Part shown: positions 1 through 5,624 of the stretch, one piece after another
How the letters are laid out: each line of letters opens with the position of its first letter
Position numbering within the stretch: position 1 is the first letter of the stretch
Assembly (NCBI GenBank): GCA_030673425.1
Contig: DAOVJB010000051.1
Location: 1-7,809, forward strand
DNA: 7,809 bases
Origin: Elusimicrobiota bacterium
Lineage (GTDB): Bacteria > CAYTYR01 > UBA6262 > DAOVJB01
Direction of reading: 5' to 3'
Notes under the pieces: generated by a model
The model's input: the letters and a program-made list of their open reading frames with translations, nothing else
What the model was told of the DNA's origin: nothing
Databases searched by the model: none
Position numbers and translations under genes: made by a program

Positions 1-351
1 AAAAGAATTGAAAAGGTAATGGATGCAGCAGACCTGATCATTACCAAACCTGGAGGAATGACTGCTTCTGAGGCTCTGATTAAGGAACTGCCTATGATTA
101 TAATTGACCCTATACCCGGCCAGGAGGAAAGGAACAGTCAGTTCTTGGTTAAGCAAAAAGTTGCATTGCGTATTGATGATATTAGTGATATTCATAAAGT
201 TGTTACTGAACTGTTGCGTTCTCCATCTATGTTAAGACAGATGAGCATGCGTGCATTGGATTTAAACAAACCTAACGCGGCTCGTGATTGCTCGCAGGTA
301 ATTATGGGTTTAGTTGATTACAAAAGATTGTTTGCTGATATCAGGAGCTAG
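1..351 (+). CDS. MGDG synthase/MurG-like glycosyltransferase, 3' end (partial)
   Basis: The reading frame is open from base 1, so only the C-terminal 116 residues are present and the true start lies outside the window. The segment DLIITKPGGMTASEAL followed by PGQEERN is the nucleotide-sugar-binding signature of the C-terminal domain of GT28-type enzymes, the group holding monogalactosyl/diglucosyl-diacylglycerol synthases (UgtP, MGD1) and MurG. The GG(M/L)T...E motif contacts the UDP-sugar, and the GQEERN form is more typical of the lipid glycosyltransferases than of MurG. By family these enzymes work at the cytoplasmic face of the membrane and transfer a sugar from UDP to a lipid acceptor; the exact acceptor cannot be read from this fragment. 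The stop codon is 14 bases before the next start codon, which suggests co-transcription with the following genes. Confidence 0.85.
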   Translation, partial: KRIEKVMDAADLIITKPGGMTASEALIKELPMIIIDPIPGQEERNSQFLVKQKVALRIDDISDIHKVVTELLRSPSMLRQMSMRALDLNKPNAARDCSQVIMGLVDYKRLFADIRS

Positions 352-365
352 CGAAGGAGAGACAT

Positions 366-902
366 TTGTTTATAGAATACTTCATGAAACTTTTAATATT
401 AGCCCCTACACATATGATAGCAGGCAGGCTCTTCTCGGTACCTCTGGGGGTTGCTCTTTTTGGGAAATGGTACATTGCGGTGATATTCATTGTAGGGATG
501 GATTTGCTACTTATACCTCTTTATTTTTATATTTATGAATCTCCAGGCAAAATGAAGTTTATTACGGCGAGGATAAGACTGATAAGGGCAAGGTTAAAAT
601 TGAGAAGACTCAAACGAAAAAATATAATAAGAGAAGAAAGAAATATACATGCTCAGTTGTTGAAGAAAGCACAATCTTTCGGAGAATGGGGTGTGCTTTT
701 TATACCTTCCGTGCCGTTTTTAGGCGGGGGAATATGGTCGAGCGTTCTGTTAGCCCATCTGCTCAAAGTTGAAAGGAAAAGAAGCTATTTGCTAGTGGCT
801 GGAGGGAGTTTTATAGGCTGTACTCTTTTAGCTCTGGGGTTCGGGAGTGTTAGAGCTTTATTTTTGCTTTTGGTTAACTTCTTGAGGAGTTTGATGGCAT
901 AG
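366..902 (+). CDS. Small integral membrane protein, divergent small multidrug export family-like
   Basis: A 178-residue protein. I chose the TTG start at 366 because a strong GAAGGAGA ribosome site (353-360) sits five bases before it; the in-frame ATG at 384 lacks comparable spacing. Hydrophobic segments lie at roughly residues 8-32, 35-57, 107-134 and 139-172, with a strongly basic cytoplasmic-looking stretch at about 62-101. The C-terminal half (FGEWGVLFIPSVP, a Gly-rich turn plus Trp, then a basic turn and AGGSFIG) aligns by eye with the same region of the canonical small multidrug export family protein encoded at 1567-2055. The family's PxPxTGAW motif is changed to PFLGGGIW. A distant homologue is the best reading. 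Family substrates are poorly known, so no transport function is claimed. It lies between the glycosyltransferase and pcm, 29 bases before pcm. Confidence 0.6.
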   Translation: MFIEYFMKLLILAPTHMIAGRLFSVPLGVALFGKWYIAVIFIVGMDLLLIPLYFYIYESPGKMKFITARIRLIRARLKLRRLKRKNIIREERNIHAQLLKKAQSFGEWGVLFIPSVPFLGGGIWSSVLLAHLLKVERKRSYLLVAGGSFIGCTLLALGFGSVRALFLLLVNFLRSLMA

Positions 903-931
903 TTTGTTTTTGAAAGGATTCTTTAGAGATT

Positions 932-1579
932 ATGGAAGATTTCTCAGAAGCCAGGAAAAGAATGGTTCAGAATCAAATTGTTGTTCGTGGGATAAAAGAT
1001 AGAAGGGTAATAGATGCTATGATTAAGGTTCCCCGGCATGAATTTATTACTCTTGATCTCTGGAATCAGGCTTATAATGATTATCCGCTTCCTACAGATT
1101 GCAACCAGACTATTTCTCAACCGTATATAGTAGCTTTAATGACTGAATTATTGGGGTTAAAAAGGGGGGATGAAAAGGTTTTAGAAATAGGCACTGGTTC
1201 AGGCTATCAGACCGCTATTCTAGCGGAATTATCCGCATCAGTCTATAGCGTTGAGCGGTTTAGCAAACTGACTCTTAGAGCAAAAGAAATCCTCAATAGG
1301 CTGGATTATAAAAATATTAATATAAAGACTGATGACGGGACAAAAGGATGGGCTGAATTTGCACCTTACGATGCTATTATAGTTACTGCAAGCACGCCTC
1401 AGGTTCCTCAGCCCTTGATAGACCAGCTTAAGGATAACGGCAGAATGGTTATTCCTGTAGGAGCAAGATTCAGCCAGGATTTAACTTTAGTAAGAAAAGA
1501 ACGGGGTAATGTAACTGCTGTTTCGCATTCAGGGTGCGTATTTGTGCCTTTAATTGGAGATTATGGATGGAAGGATTAA
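932..1579 (+). CDS. pcm: Protein-L-isoaspartate O-methyltransferase
   Basis: A 215-residue protein, the usual length for bacterial PCMT. It methylates the alpha-carboxyl group of L-isoaspartyl residues formed by spontaneous ageing of Asn and Asp, using S-adenosylmethionine, so that the chain can return to normal aspartate. Visible signatures are the substrate-side motif NQTISQPYIVA (58-68), SAM motif I VLEIGTGSGYQTA (83-95), the acidic residue of motif II in VYSVERF (104-110), the motif PYDAIIVTAS (about 144-153) and a C-terminal FVPLIGDYGW typical of the family. The ATG at 932 gives the expected N-terminus (RKRMVQNQI); the ribosome site before it is weak (GAAAGGA at 912-918 is rather distant). 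The 3' end overlaps the next gene by 13 bases, pointing to translational coupling. In many Proteobacteria pcm sits beside surE, nlpD and rpoS; relatives of the last two occur further along this window. Confidence 0.95.
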   Translation: MEDFSEARKRMVQNQIVVRGIKDRRVIDAMIKVPRHEFITLDLWNQAYNDYPLPTDCNQTISQPYIVALMTELLGLKRGDEKVLEIGTGSGYQTAILAELSASVYSVERFSKLTLRAKEILNRLDYKNINIKTDDGTKGWAEFAPYDAIIVTASTPQVPQPLIDQLKDNGRMVIPVGARFSQDLTLVRKERGNVTAVSHSGCVFVPLIGDYGWKD

Positions 1580-2055
1580 TTCAGCTTTTAAGAAAGATGT
1601 TCTCAACCGAATTGGTGACAGTATTAGTCTCTGCTTTGCCTATTTCTGAGTTAAGGGGTGCAATTCCGCTTGCTCTGGCAAAATTCCATTTTCCGGTTCA
1701 CAAGGCATATATTCTTGCTGTGTTGGGTAATATGATCCCGGTCATTCCTATTCTGCTTTTTTTGGAATCTTTATCAAACTGGCTCAGTAGAAAGTCAAAG
1801 ATAGCAGAGAAGTTTTTTAACTGGCTTTTTGAGAGGACGAGACGAAGAAGTAAAGTTATAGAAAAATACGGTGCAATAGGTTTGATACTATTTGTTGCTA
1901 TTCCTCTACCGATAACAGGTGCTTGGACAGGATGTGTGGCTGCCTTTTTATTTGGTATCAGAAGAAGATGGGCAACACTTAGTATACTTGCAGGCGTGAT
2001 GATTGCAGGGGTAGTAGTAACTGCAATGACTTTAGGTGCATTTAGGATATTCTGA
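1567..2055 (+). CDS. Small multidrug export family membrane protein (COG2426/Sm_multidrug_ex)
   Basis: A 162-residue membrane protein. I start it at ATG 1567 because GGAGA (1556-1560) is six bases upstream; a GTG at 1534 would add 11 residues that only mirror the pcm frame. Family hallmarks are SELRGAIPLAL (27-37), several hydrophobic segments (about 13-35, 47-68, 103-130, 135-158), a basic amphipathic stretch (74-100) and the motif PLPITGAWTG (113-122) followed by GIRRRWA. The Pfam name of this family promises drug export, but experimental support is thin and its transport role should be treated as unknown. It overlaps pcm by 13 bases and is followed after 16 bases by tRNA-Pro. It is probably an ancient paralogue of the membrane protein at 366-902, so the two bracket pcm. 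Confidence 0.85.
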   Translation: MEGLIQLLRKMFSTELVTVLVSALPISELRGAIPLALAKFHFPVHKAYILAVLGNMIPVIPILLFLESLSNWLSRKSKIAEKFFNWLFERTRRRSKVIEKYGAIGLILFVAIPLPITGAWTGCVAAFLFGIRRRWATLSILAGVMIAGVVVTAMTLGAFRIF

Positions 2056-2071
2056 TATTTGTGTATCAAAT

Positions 2072-2149
2072 CGGGGCGTAGCGCAGTTTGGCTAGCGCGC
2101 ACGGTTCGGGACCGTGAGGTCCCCGGTTCAAATCCGGGCGCCCCGACCA
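2072..2149 (+). tRNA. tRNA-Pro (anticodon CGG)
   Basis: A full cloverleaf can be drawn. The acceptor stem CGGGGCG (2072-2078) pairs with CGCCCCG (2139-2145). The D stem is GCGC/GCGC (2081-2084, 2095-2098). The anticodon stem CACGG/CCGTG (2100-2104, 2112-2116) encloses loop TTCGGGA with anticodon CGG at 2107-2109, which reads the proline codon CCG. The variable loop is 2117-2121, and the T arm is CCCGG-TTCAAAT-CCGGG (2122-2138). The discriminator is A2146 and CCA is encoded at 2147-2149. The C1-G72 pair at the top of the acceptor stem is characteristic of bacterial tRNA-Pro. No intrinsic terminator follows. One base after the CCA begins a 20-bp repeat found inverted at 3709-3728. Confidence 0.97.
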
Positions 2150-2150
2150 A

Positions 2151-2170
2151 CCAATTCGGTTTTCGTCTGC
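2151..2170 (+). repeat. Left arm of a 20-bp perfect inverted repeat
   Basis: The bases 2151-2170 (CCAATTCGGTTTTCGTCTGC) are the exact reverse complement of 3709-3728. Allowing two mismatches the match extends outward by four bases, to 2147 and 3732. The arm begins one base after the CCA end of tRNA-Pro, and the pair encloses a single gene. Both arms are flanked on the outside by AA (2149-2150 and 3729-3730), which would fit a 2-bp target duplication but is short enough to be chance. Confidence 0.85.
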
Positions 2171-2271
2171 TTTTAATATGAAAACTAATATACTTATTAA
2201 ATATCAAAAAAGTGGCAAGAGCGCTAAATGTTTGTAGTAAGAACTTAATAAAATAAGGCGAGGGCTTTAAA

Positions 2272-3663
2272 ATGAAACTCTCAGTTATAATCCCTGTTTA
2301 TAATGAGATAAATACAATCTTAGAAGTTTTGCGAAGGGTAAAAGCAGTGCCCCTCGATAAGGAAATAATAATTGTTGATGATGGTTCAACGGATGGAACA
2401 AGGGAAGTTTTGAGGGGGATTAAAGAAGAAAATGTTAAGATTATTTTTAATGAAAGAAATAGAGGAAAAGGCTTTTCTCTAAGAAGAGGTTTTGAGCATA
2501 TAACCGGTGATATTGTTATTATTCAGGATGCGGATCTAGAATACTATCCCGATGAGTACCCGATATTAATTCAAAAAATAATAGAAGACAAAGCCGATGT
2601 AGTATATGGAACTAGATTTTTGGGAACGCATCGCGTTTTTCACTTTTATCACTATTTAGGAAATTTACTGTTAAATTTTATTGCCAACGTCATATATGAT
2701 ACTAATCTGAGCGATCTAATGACATGCTATAAAGCTTTTAAGGCTGAGGTCATCAAAAAGCTTAAGCTCCGAGCGAATGGTTTTGGTATAGAAGCGGAGA
2801 TTACAGCCCAAATTTTTAGACGTAGATTAAGAGTATACGAAGTTCCTATCTCATATAGTGGAAGAGATTATGATGAGGGCAAAAAAATTACATGGAAAGA
2901 CTTTTTCCGTTTGCTCTATTGGTTATTAAAATGTAAATTTGAGAGTTTTGATATTAGCGAAGATACATTATACAGAATGAGAATGATGAAAAATAATAAC
3001 AGGTGGGTATTTGAACGGATAAAGCCGTTCGTAGGTAAAAACGTTATGGAAATCGGATCAGGTATCGGTAACATTTCAAAATTTCTTGTGTCTTTCGAGA
3101 GAAATGTAATATTAACTGATATCAATGAAGCGTACCTAACTTACCTTAGACATAGATTTATTGGTAATCCAAAAGTTAAAATTCTAGCGCATGATATTTT
3201 GTCCAGTGATTCTTCAAATATCGCGCCATTCAAGATTGATACGGCAGTCTGCATAAACGTATTGGAGCATATCGAGGATGACCAAAGAGTACTGGATAAT
3301 ATTTATAAAATATTGGAACAAGACGGTCATTTAATACTTTTTGTACCGGCATTAAAAATCCTACAAGGGACACTAGATGAAAAACTTAGGCATTTTTGTA
3401 GGTATGAAAAAAAAGATTTGATCACAAAGCTAGAAGCTTCTAATTTTACTATAGAAAAAATTTTTTATCACAATTTTATTGCAACACTTGGCTGGTTTCT
3501 CAACAGCAAGATATTTAAAAGGGGAATTATGTCAAGTTTCCAGGTAAAAATCTTTGATAAACTCATTCCTTTTTTTGCGGGAATCGAGAGAAAAGTCAAG
3601 ATTCCTTTCGGAATATCACTTATTGCGATTTGCAAAAAAGATAACGACGGAGAGCCTGATTAA
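2272..3663 (+). CDS. Bifunctional GT2 glycosyltransferase / class I SAM-dependent methyltransferase
   Basis: A 463-residue cytosolic-looking protein with two enzyme domains. Residues 1-225 form a GT-A fold family 2 glycosyltransferase of the dolichyl-phosphate mannose synthase-like type: SVIIPVYNE (4-12), VDDGSTDGT (35-43) for nucleotide binding, the metal-binding QDAD (85-88), YGTRF (112-116), and the DLMTCYKAF/ANGFGIEAEIT acceptor-side region (148-178). Residues about 240-455 form a Rossmann methyltransferase with SAM motif MEIGSGIGN (259-267), an acidic residue in LTDIN (281-285) and INVLEHIEDD (328-337), as in Methyltransf_11/23 proteins. GT2-methyltransferase fusions of this type are known in bacteria and usually lie in surface-polysaccharide or lipid-linked sugar contexts. 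The donor, acceptor and methylated group cannot be deduced. ATG 2272 has GAGGG (2260-2264) seven bases upstream. The gene stands alone between two inverted repeats, with about 120 bases before it and 197 after, unlike the packed genes on both sides. Confidence 0.88.
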   Translation: MKLSVIIPVYNEINTILEVLRRVKAVPLDKEIIIVDDGSTDGTREVLRGIKEENVKIIFNERNRGKGFSLRRGFEHITGDIVIIQDADLEYYPDEYPILIQKIIEDKADVVYGTRFLGTHRVFHFYHYLGNLLLNFIANVIYDTNLSDLMTCYKAFKAEVIKKLKLRANGFGIEAEITAQIFRRRLRVYEVPISYSGRDYDEGKKITWKDFFRLLYWLLKCKFESFDISEDTLYRMRMMKNNNRWVFERIKPFVGKNVMEIGSGIGNISKFLVSFERNVILTDINEAYLTYLRHRFIGNPKVKILAHDILSSDSSNIAPFKIDTAVCINVLEHIEDDQRVLDNIYKILEQDGHLILFVPALKILQGTLDEKLRHFCRYEKKDLITKLEASNFTIEKIFYHNFIATLGWFLNSKIFKRGIMSSFQVKIFDKLIPFFAGIERKVKIPFGISLIAICKKDNDGEPD

Positions 3664-3680
3664 GGGCAAAGACGCAAGGA

Positions 3681-3711
3681 TGCCTTGCCTGCCGTGCAGG
3701 CAGGAAAGGCA
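3681..3711. repeat. GC-rich palindromic hairpin downstream of the GT2-methyltransferase gene
   Basis: TGCCTTGCCTGC (3681-3692) can pair with GCAGGC (3696-3701) and AAGGCA (3706-3711), giving a 12-bp stem with a CGT loop and a four-base bulge. It starts 17 bases after the stop codon and overlaps the right arm of the 20-bp inverted repeat. No T-run follows, so it is not a standard intrinsic terminator. It may protect the transcript's 3' end or be a dispersed REP-like palindrome. Confidence 0.6.
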
Positions 3712-3728
3712 GACGAAAACCGAATTGG
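3709..3728 (-). repeat. Right arm of the 20-bp perfect inverted repeat
   Basis: This is the exact reverse complement of 2151-2170. Together the arms define a 1578-bp segment (2151-3728) containing only the GT2-methyltransferase gene. The arm's first three bases overlap the stem of the GC-rich hairpin at 3681-3711, and a GGAAGGAG sequence directly follows it. No integrase or transposase gene lies between or near the arms in this window. Confidence 0.85.
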
Positions 3729-3741
3729 AAGGAGTAAATAT

Positions 3742-3771
3742 TTGTTATTGATGTTTCCCCTATACTATAAA
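3742..3771 (+). promoter_or_regulatory. Candidate sigma-70-type promoter
   Basis: TTGTTA (3742-3747) and TATAAA (3766-3771) are separated by 18 bases. This could start transcription of the second gene run (3861 onward), leaving an untranslated leader of about 80 bases that contains two hairpins. Matches are partial and the region is AT-rich, so this is weak. Confidence 0.22.
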
Positions 3772-3822
3772 TCCTTCGGATTTAACTACGGGGCAGGCAA
3801 AATAGGTTCGCACTGCGTTTAA
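3742..3822 (+). CDS. Possible 26-codon small ORF (doubtful)
   Basis: An AAGGAG sequence (3729-3734) is followed after seven bases by TTG 3742, opening a 26-codon frame that ends at TAA 3820-3822 and contains YYKSFGFNYGAGKIG. A further in-frame ATG lies at 3751. The ribosome site is good, but the frame runs through palindromic repeat DNA. It may be a chance frame or the beginning of a gene overwritten by repeat insertion. No homology is recognised. Confidence 0.15.
   Translation: MLLMFPLYYKSFGFNYGAGKIGSHCV
3757..3793. repeat. Imperfect palindromic element with TAAATCC-TTC-GGATTTA core
   Basis: The core TAAATCC (3768-3774) and GGATTTA (3778-3784) pairs perfectly around a three-base loop. It is framed by CCCC (3757-3760) and GGGG (3790-3793), giving a 37-base imperfect inverted repeat. 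It looks like a small dispersed intergenic repeat, but only one copy is present here. No T-run follows, so a terminator is unlikely. Confidence 0.55.
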
Positions 3823-3833
3823 TAACTGCGACC
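3805..3833. repeat. Third hairpin in the intergenic region (GGTTCGCA/TGCGACC)
   Basis: GGTTCGCA (3805-3812) pairs with TGCGACC (3827-3833) apart from one bulged T, enclosing a 14-base loop. It ends 27 bases before the next start codon and could lie in the leader of that transcript. Function unknown. Confidence 0.4.
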
Positions 3834-3860
3834 AGTAAAAATATTTAATACAGGGATAGA

Positions 3861-4526
3861 ATGAAAAATGCAATTTTCGTATCTGTTATAATTATAACAT
3901 TTTTTTCTGCTGTGTCTTTGTGTCTTGCTGATAATGACAGAGATAAGAGATGGTATAACCTGATGCTTACAGCTACAAGCCTTGAGGGATCCACAGGACT
4001 TTTCAATATTCCTTCTACCAAGGTAGTTTCCAAAGGGATGTATTGTATGGGGGTGCATAAGTATAAGTTTAAGTATAATCTCGGCTTGCCCCTTAATTTC
4101 GATGCAGGATTTATGTTCGATGCGGAAGAATTCGAGGATTTTAATAAAGAGTCTTTGGAAAAGTTTGTCTTTAACGCTAAATATAACTTATTAAAAGAGG
4201 ACAGTCATTATATAGATTTTTCCGTAGGGGTTGAAGATAAGGAATTTTATGCCGTAGCAAGTAAATGTTTTCCCGGCTTTTTTAACTTTGCCCTCCATCC
4301 GGGAATAAAGCGTACCAGAGATGATAAATACAACGGTTTTGTGGGTGTTACAAAATTAAACTGGCGGGTACTCTTTATTTCTGATTATAAGGACGATTCA
4401 TATTCTTTCGGGATAAGGACATTACTGGCTGAAAAATTAAGGCTTGATTTTTTCTTAATAAAAATAGAAGATATCAAGGGACTTAACTTTGACAGTATCG
4501 TTTTTGGACTAAGTTTTTCTGAGTGA
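3861..4526 (+). CDS. Secreted protein of unknown function, possible outer-membrane beta-barrel
   Basis: A 221-residue protein that I do not recognise at family level. Residues 1-23 form a clear Sec signal peptide: Lys2, a hydrophobic core at about 4-20, and probable cleavage after LCLA, before DND. The mature part opens with GSTGLFNIPSTKVVSKG (43-59) followed by Gly- and aromatic-rich alternating segments and ends in hydrophobic strands with a final aromatic (SIVFGLSFSE). A T-G-L-x-N-I-P-x-A/T motif near the N-terminus followed by strand-like repeats resembles YjbH-like and other small outer-membrane barrels, but that is resemblance, not identification. The start is ATG 3861 with AGGGA (3852-3856) four bases upstream. 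It leads the gene run that continues into acylphosphatase, 17 bases after its stop codon. Confidence 0.7.
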   Translation: MKNAIFVSVIIITFFSAVSLCLADNDRDKRWYNLMLTATSLEGSTGLFNIPSTKVVSKGMYCMGVHKYKFKYNLGLPLNFDAGFMFDAEEFEDFNKESLEKFVFNAKYNLLKEDSHYIDFSVGVEDKEFYAVASKCFPGFFNFALHPGIKRTRDDKYNGFVGVTKLNWRVLFISDYKDDSYSFGIRTLLAEKLRLDFFLIKIEDIKGLNFDSIVFGLSFSE

Positions 4527-4543
4527 TTTAATAGGAGATGTTA

Positions 4544-4825
4544 ATGGAAGAGTTAGCCGAAGCTCATATTATAATCGAAGGGAGAGTGCAGGGGGTCGGT
4601 TTCAGATTTTATATCTTGAGATTGGCTGAGGCGGCTGCATTGAAAGGTTATGTCAGGAACTTATATGATGGAAATGTGGAAATAGAAGTAGAGGGGGAAA
4701 GAGAAACTATTAAGACATTTCTTGAGAAGCTTCAAGGCGGATCAATGAAACTATATATTAAAGATTTAGATATCCGGTGGAGTGAATGTAAGAATAAACA
4801 TGCTGGTTTCAATATAACATTTTAA
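4544..4825 (+). CDS. acyP: Acylphosphatase
   Basis: A 93-residue protein, the standard length for this family. It hydrolyses the carboxyl-phosphate bond of acylphosphates such as acetyl phosphate and 1,3-bisphosphoglycerate in the cytosol. The signature GRVQGVGFRFYILRLA (13-28) carries the phosphate-binding loop and catalytic Arg21, and GYVRNLYDGNVEIEVEG (35-51) carries catalytic Asn39; both key residues are intact. I start at ATG 4544 because AGGAG (4533-4537) is six bases upstream; the in-frame ATG at 4538 abuts the ribosome site. It follows the secreted protein closely, so the two are probably co-transcribed. The link to its envelope-related neighbours is not obvious. Confidence 0.93.
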   Translation: MEELAEAHIIIEGRVQGVGFRFYILRLAEAAALKGYVRNLYDGNVEIEVEGERETIKTFLEKLQGGSMKLYIKDLDIRWSECKNKHAGFNITF

Positions 4826-4852
4826 TTAATTTATATTTGAATGTTTTTCTGC

Positions 4853-4881
4853 TTGATTTTAATTCAATAATGAGGTATTCT
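4853..4881 (+). promoter_or_regulatory. Candidate promoter upstream of the LysM-M23 lipoprotein/sigma factor genes
   Basis: TTGATT (4853-4858) and TATTCT (4876-4881) are separated by the ideal 17 bases, in the only sizeable gap (68 AT-rich bases) between acylphosphatase and the lipoprotein gene. Transcription would begin about six bases before the ATG at 4894, giving a nearly leaderless message, which fits the lack of a good ribosome site there. Each box matches the consensus at four of six positions, so confidence is low. Confidence 0.3.
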
Positions 4882-4893
4882 TAAAAAGATACG

Positions 4894-5604
4894 ATGTATT
4901 TTAAAAAGTACATATTATACCTGTTAGCAGCGTCTTTTATCCTTATTGGCTGTGCTCCGGTACAGTACCATAAGTCAACTGTTAAACCGAGAGGTGGAGT
5001 TTATCATACAGTAAAAAAAGGCGAAACCTTGTGGAGTATATCTCAGGCCTACAGGGTGGATGTTAAGAAGATTTTTAAAGCCAATGGGCTATCCAATGCC
5101 AGGTTGATTAAGGTAGGGCAGAGATTATTTATTCCCGGTGCAAAAGAAGTAAAACAAGTCAAAACTCGCAGTTCCACCAAAAGTACCAGAAGCCTTAAGC
5201 CCAAGAGCAAAAAATCGAGTAAAAGAACAAGCATTACTTTTATCTGGCCTGTACAGGGAAAGATTATTTCAACTTTTGGTTCACGAGGTCAGAAAAGGCA
5301 TCAGGGAATAGATATAAAAGCCCCTTCAGGAACCCCTATTGTAGCTGCTTCCGGAGGGAAGGTTATCTACAGCGGGGGAGGACTGAGGGGATATGGTAAT
5401 GTAATTATAATAGAGCACAATAAGCGGTTTTCGACCGTTTATGCGCATAATTCATTAAACCTGGTGAAAGAAGGTGCTAAGGTTAAAGGAGGCCAGATAA
5501 TCGCTTATGTAGGCAATACAGGACGGGCCACAACACCTCATCTTCACTTTGAGATTAGAAGGAATAATAAAGCTGAAAATCCCTTGATTTATTTACACCG
5601 TTAA
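4894..5604 (+). CDS. LysM and M23 peptidase lipoprotein (NlpD-like)
   Basis: A 236-residue envelope protein. Its N-terminus is a lipoprotein signal with lipobox LIGC, the lipidated Cys being residue 20. Ala at +2 rather than Asp predicts outer-membrane sorting. A LysM peptidoglycan-binding domain covers about 37-81 (YHTVKKGETLWSIS ... VGQRLFIPG). A Ser/Lys/Arg-rich linker follows (82-113), then an M23/LytM domain (about 115-233). The metal and catalytic residues appear complete: His136 and Asp140 in HQGID, His185 in YAHN, and His216/His218 in PHLHFE. E. coli NlpD has lost such residues and acts as an amidase activator, so this protein could instead be an active endopeptidase. There is no good ribosome site before ATG 4894. 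The stop codon is 20 bases before the sigma factor start, matching the nlpD-rpoS neighbourhood known in Proteobacteria. Confidence 0.92.
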   Translation: MYFKKYILYLLAASFILIGCAPVQYHKSTVKPRGGVYHTVKKGETLWSISQAYRVDVKKIFKANGLSNARLIKVGQRLFIPGAKEVKQVKTRSSTKSTRSLKPKSKKSSKRTSITFIWPVQGKIISTFGSRGQKRHQGIDIKAPSGTPIVAASGGKVIYSGGGLRGYGNVIIIEHNKRFSTVYAHNSLNLVKEGAKVKGGQIIAYVGNTGRATTPHLHFEIRRNNKAENPLIYLHR

Positions 5605-5624
5605 TTAATAATGGAGCAATCAAT

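Noticed and set aside
314-538. Plus-strand 74-codon frame between the first two genes
   Set aside because: It overlaps the end of the glycosyltransferase and the start of the membrane protein in a different frame, has no ribosome site, and shows low-complexity composition.
1534-1566. GTG start at 1534 for the small multidrug export family gene
   Set aside because: The extra 11 residues lie inside the pcm coding region and have no ribosome site; ATG 1567 has GGAGA at the right distance and gives the family's normal N-terminus.
2122-2149. Integrated element using the tRNA-Pro 3' end as attachment site with a second att copy
   Set aside because: I looked for another copy of the T-arm/acceptor end within the window and found none, and there is no integrase gene. 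The inverted repeat lies outside the tRNA.
1698-2207. Minus-strand 169-codon frame containing GAPGFEPGTSRSRTVRASQ
   Set aside because: This phrase is what results from translating the antisense strand of a tRNA-Pro gene, a well-known source of false hypothetical proteins. The rest is antisense to the membrane protein gene.
3681-3711. Rho-independent terminator after the GT2-methyltransferase gene
   Set aside because: The stem is strong but is not followed by a T-run; the next bases are AGACGAAAACC.
3819-4058. Minus-strand frames over the start of the secreted protein gene
   Set aside because: They are antisense to a gene with a convincing signal peptide and ribosome site, and have no support of their own.
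5049-5234. Minus-strand Leu-rich 61-codon frame
   Set aside because: It is antisense to the Ser/Lys/Arg-rich linker and LysM region of the lipoprotein; the Leu-richness is a product of the complementary codons.
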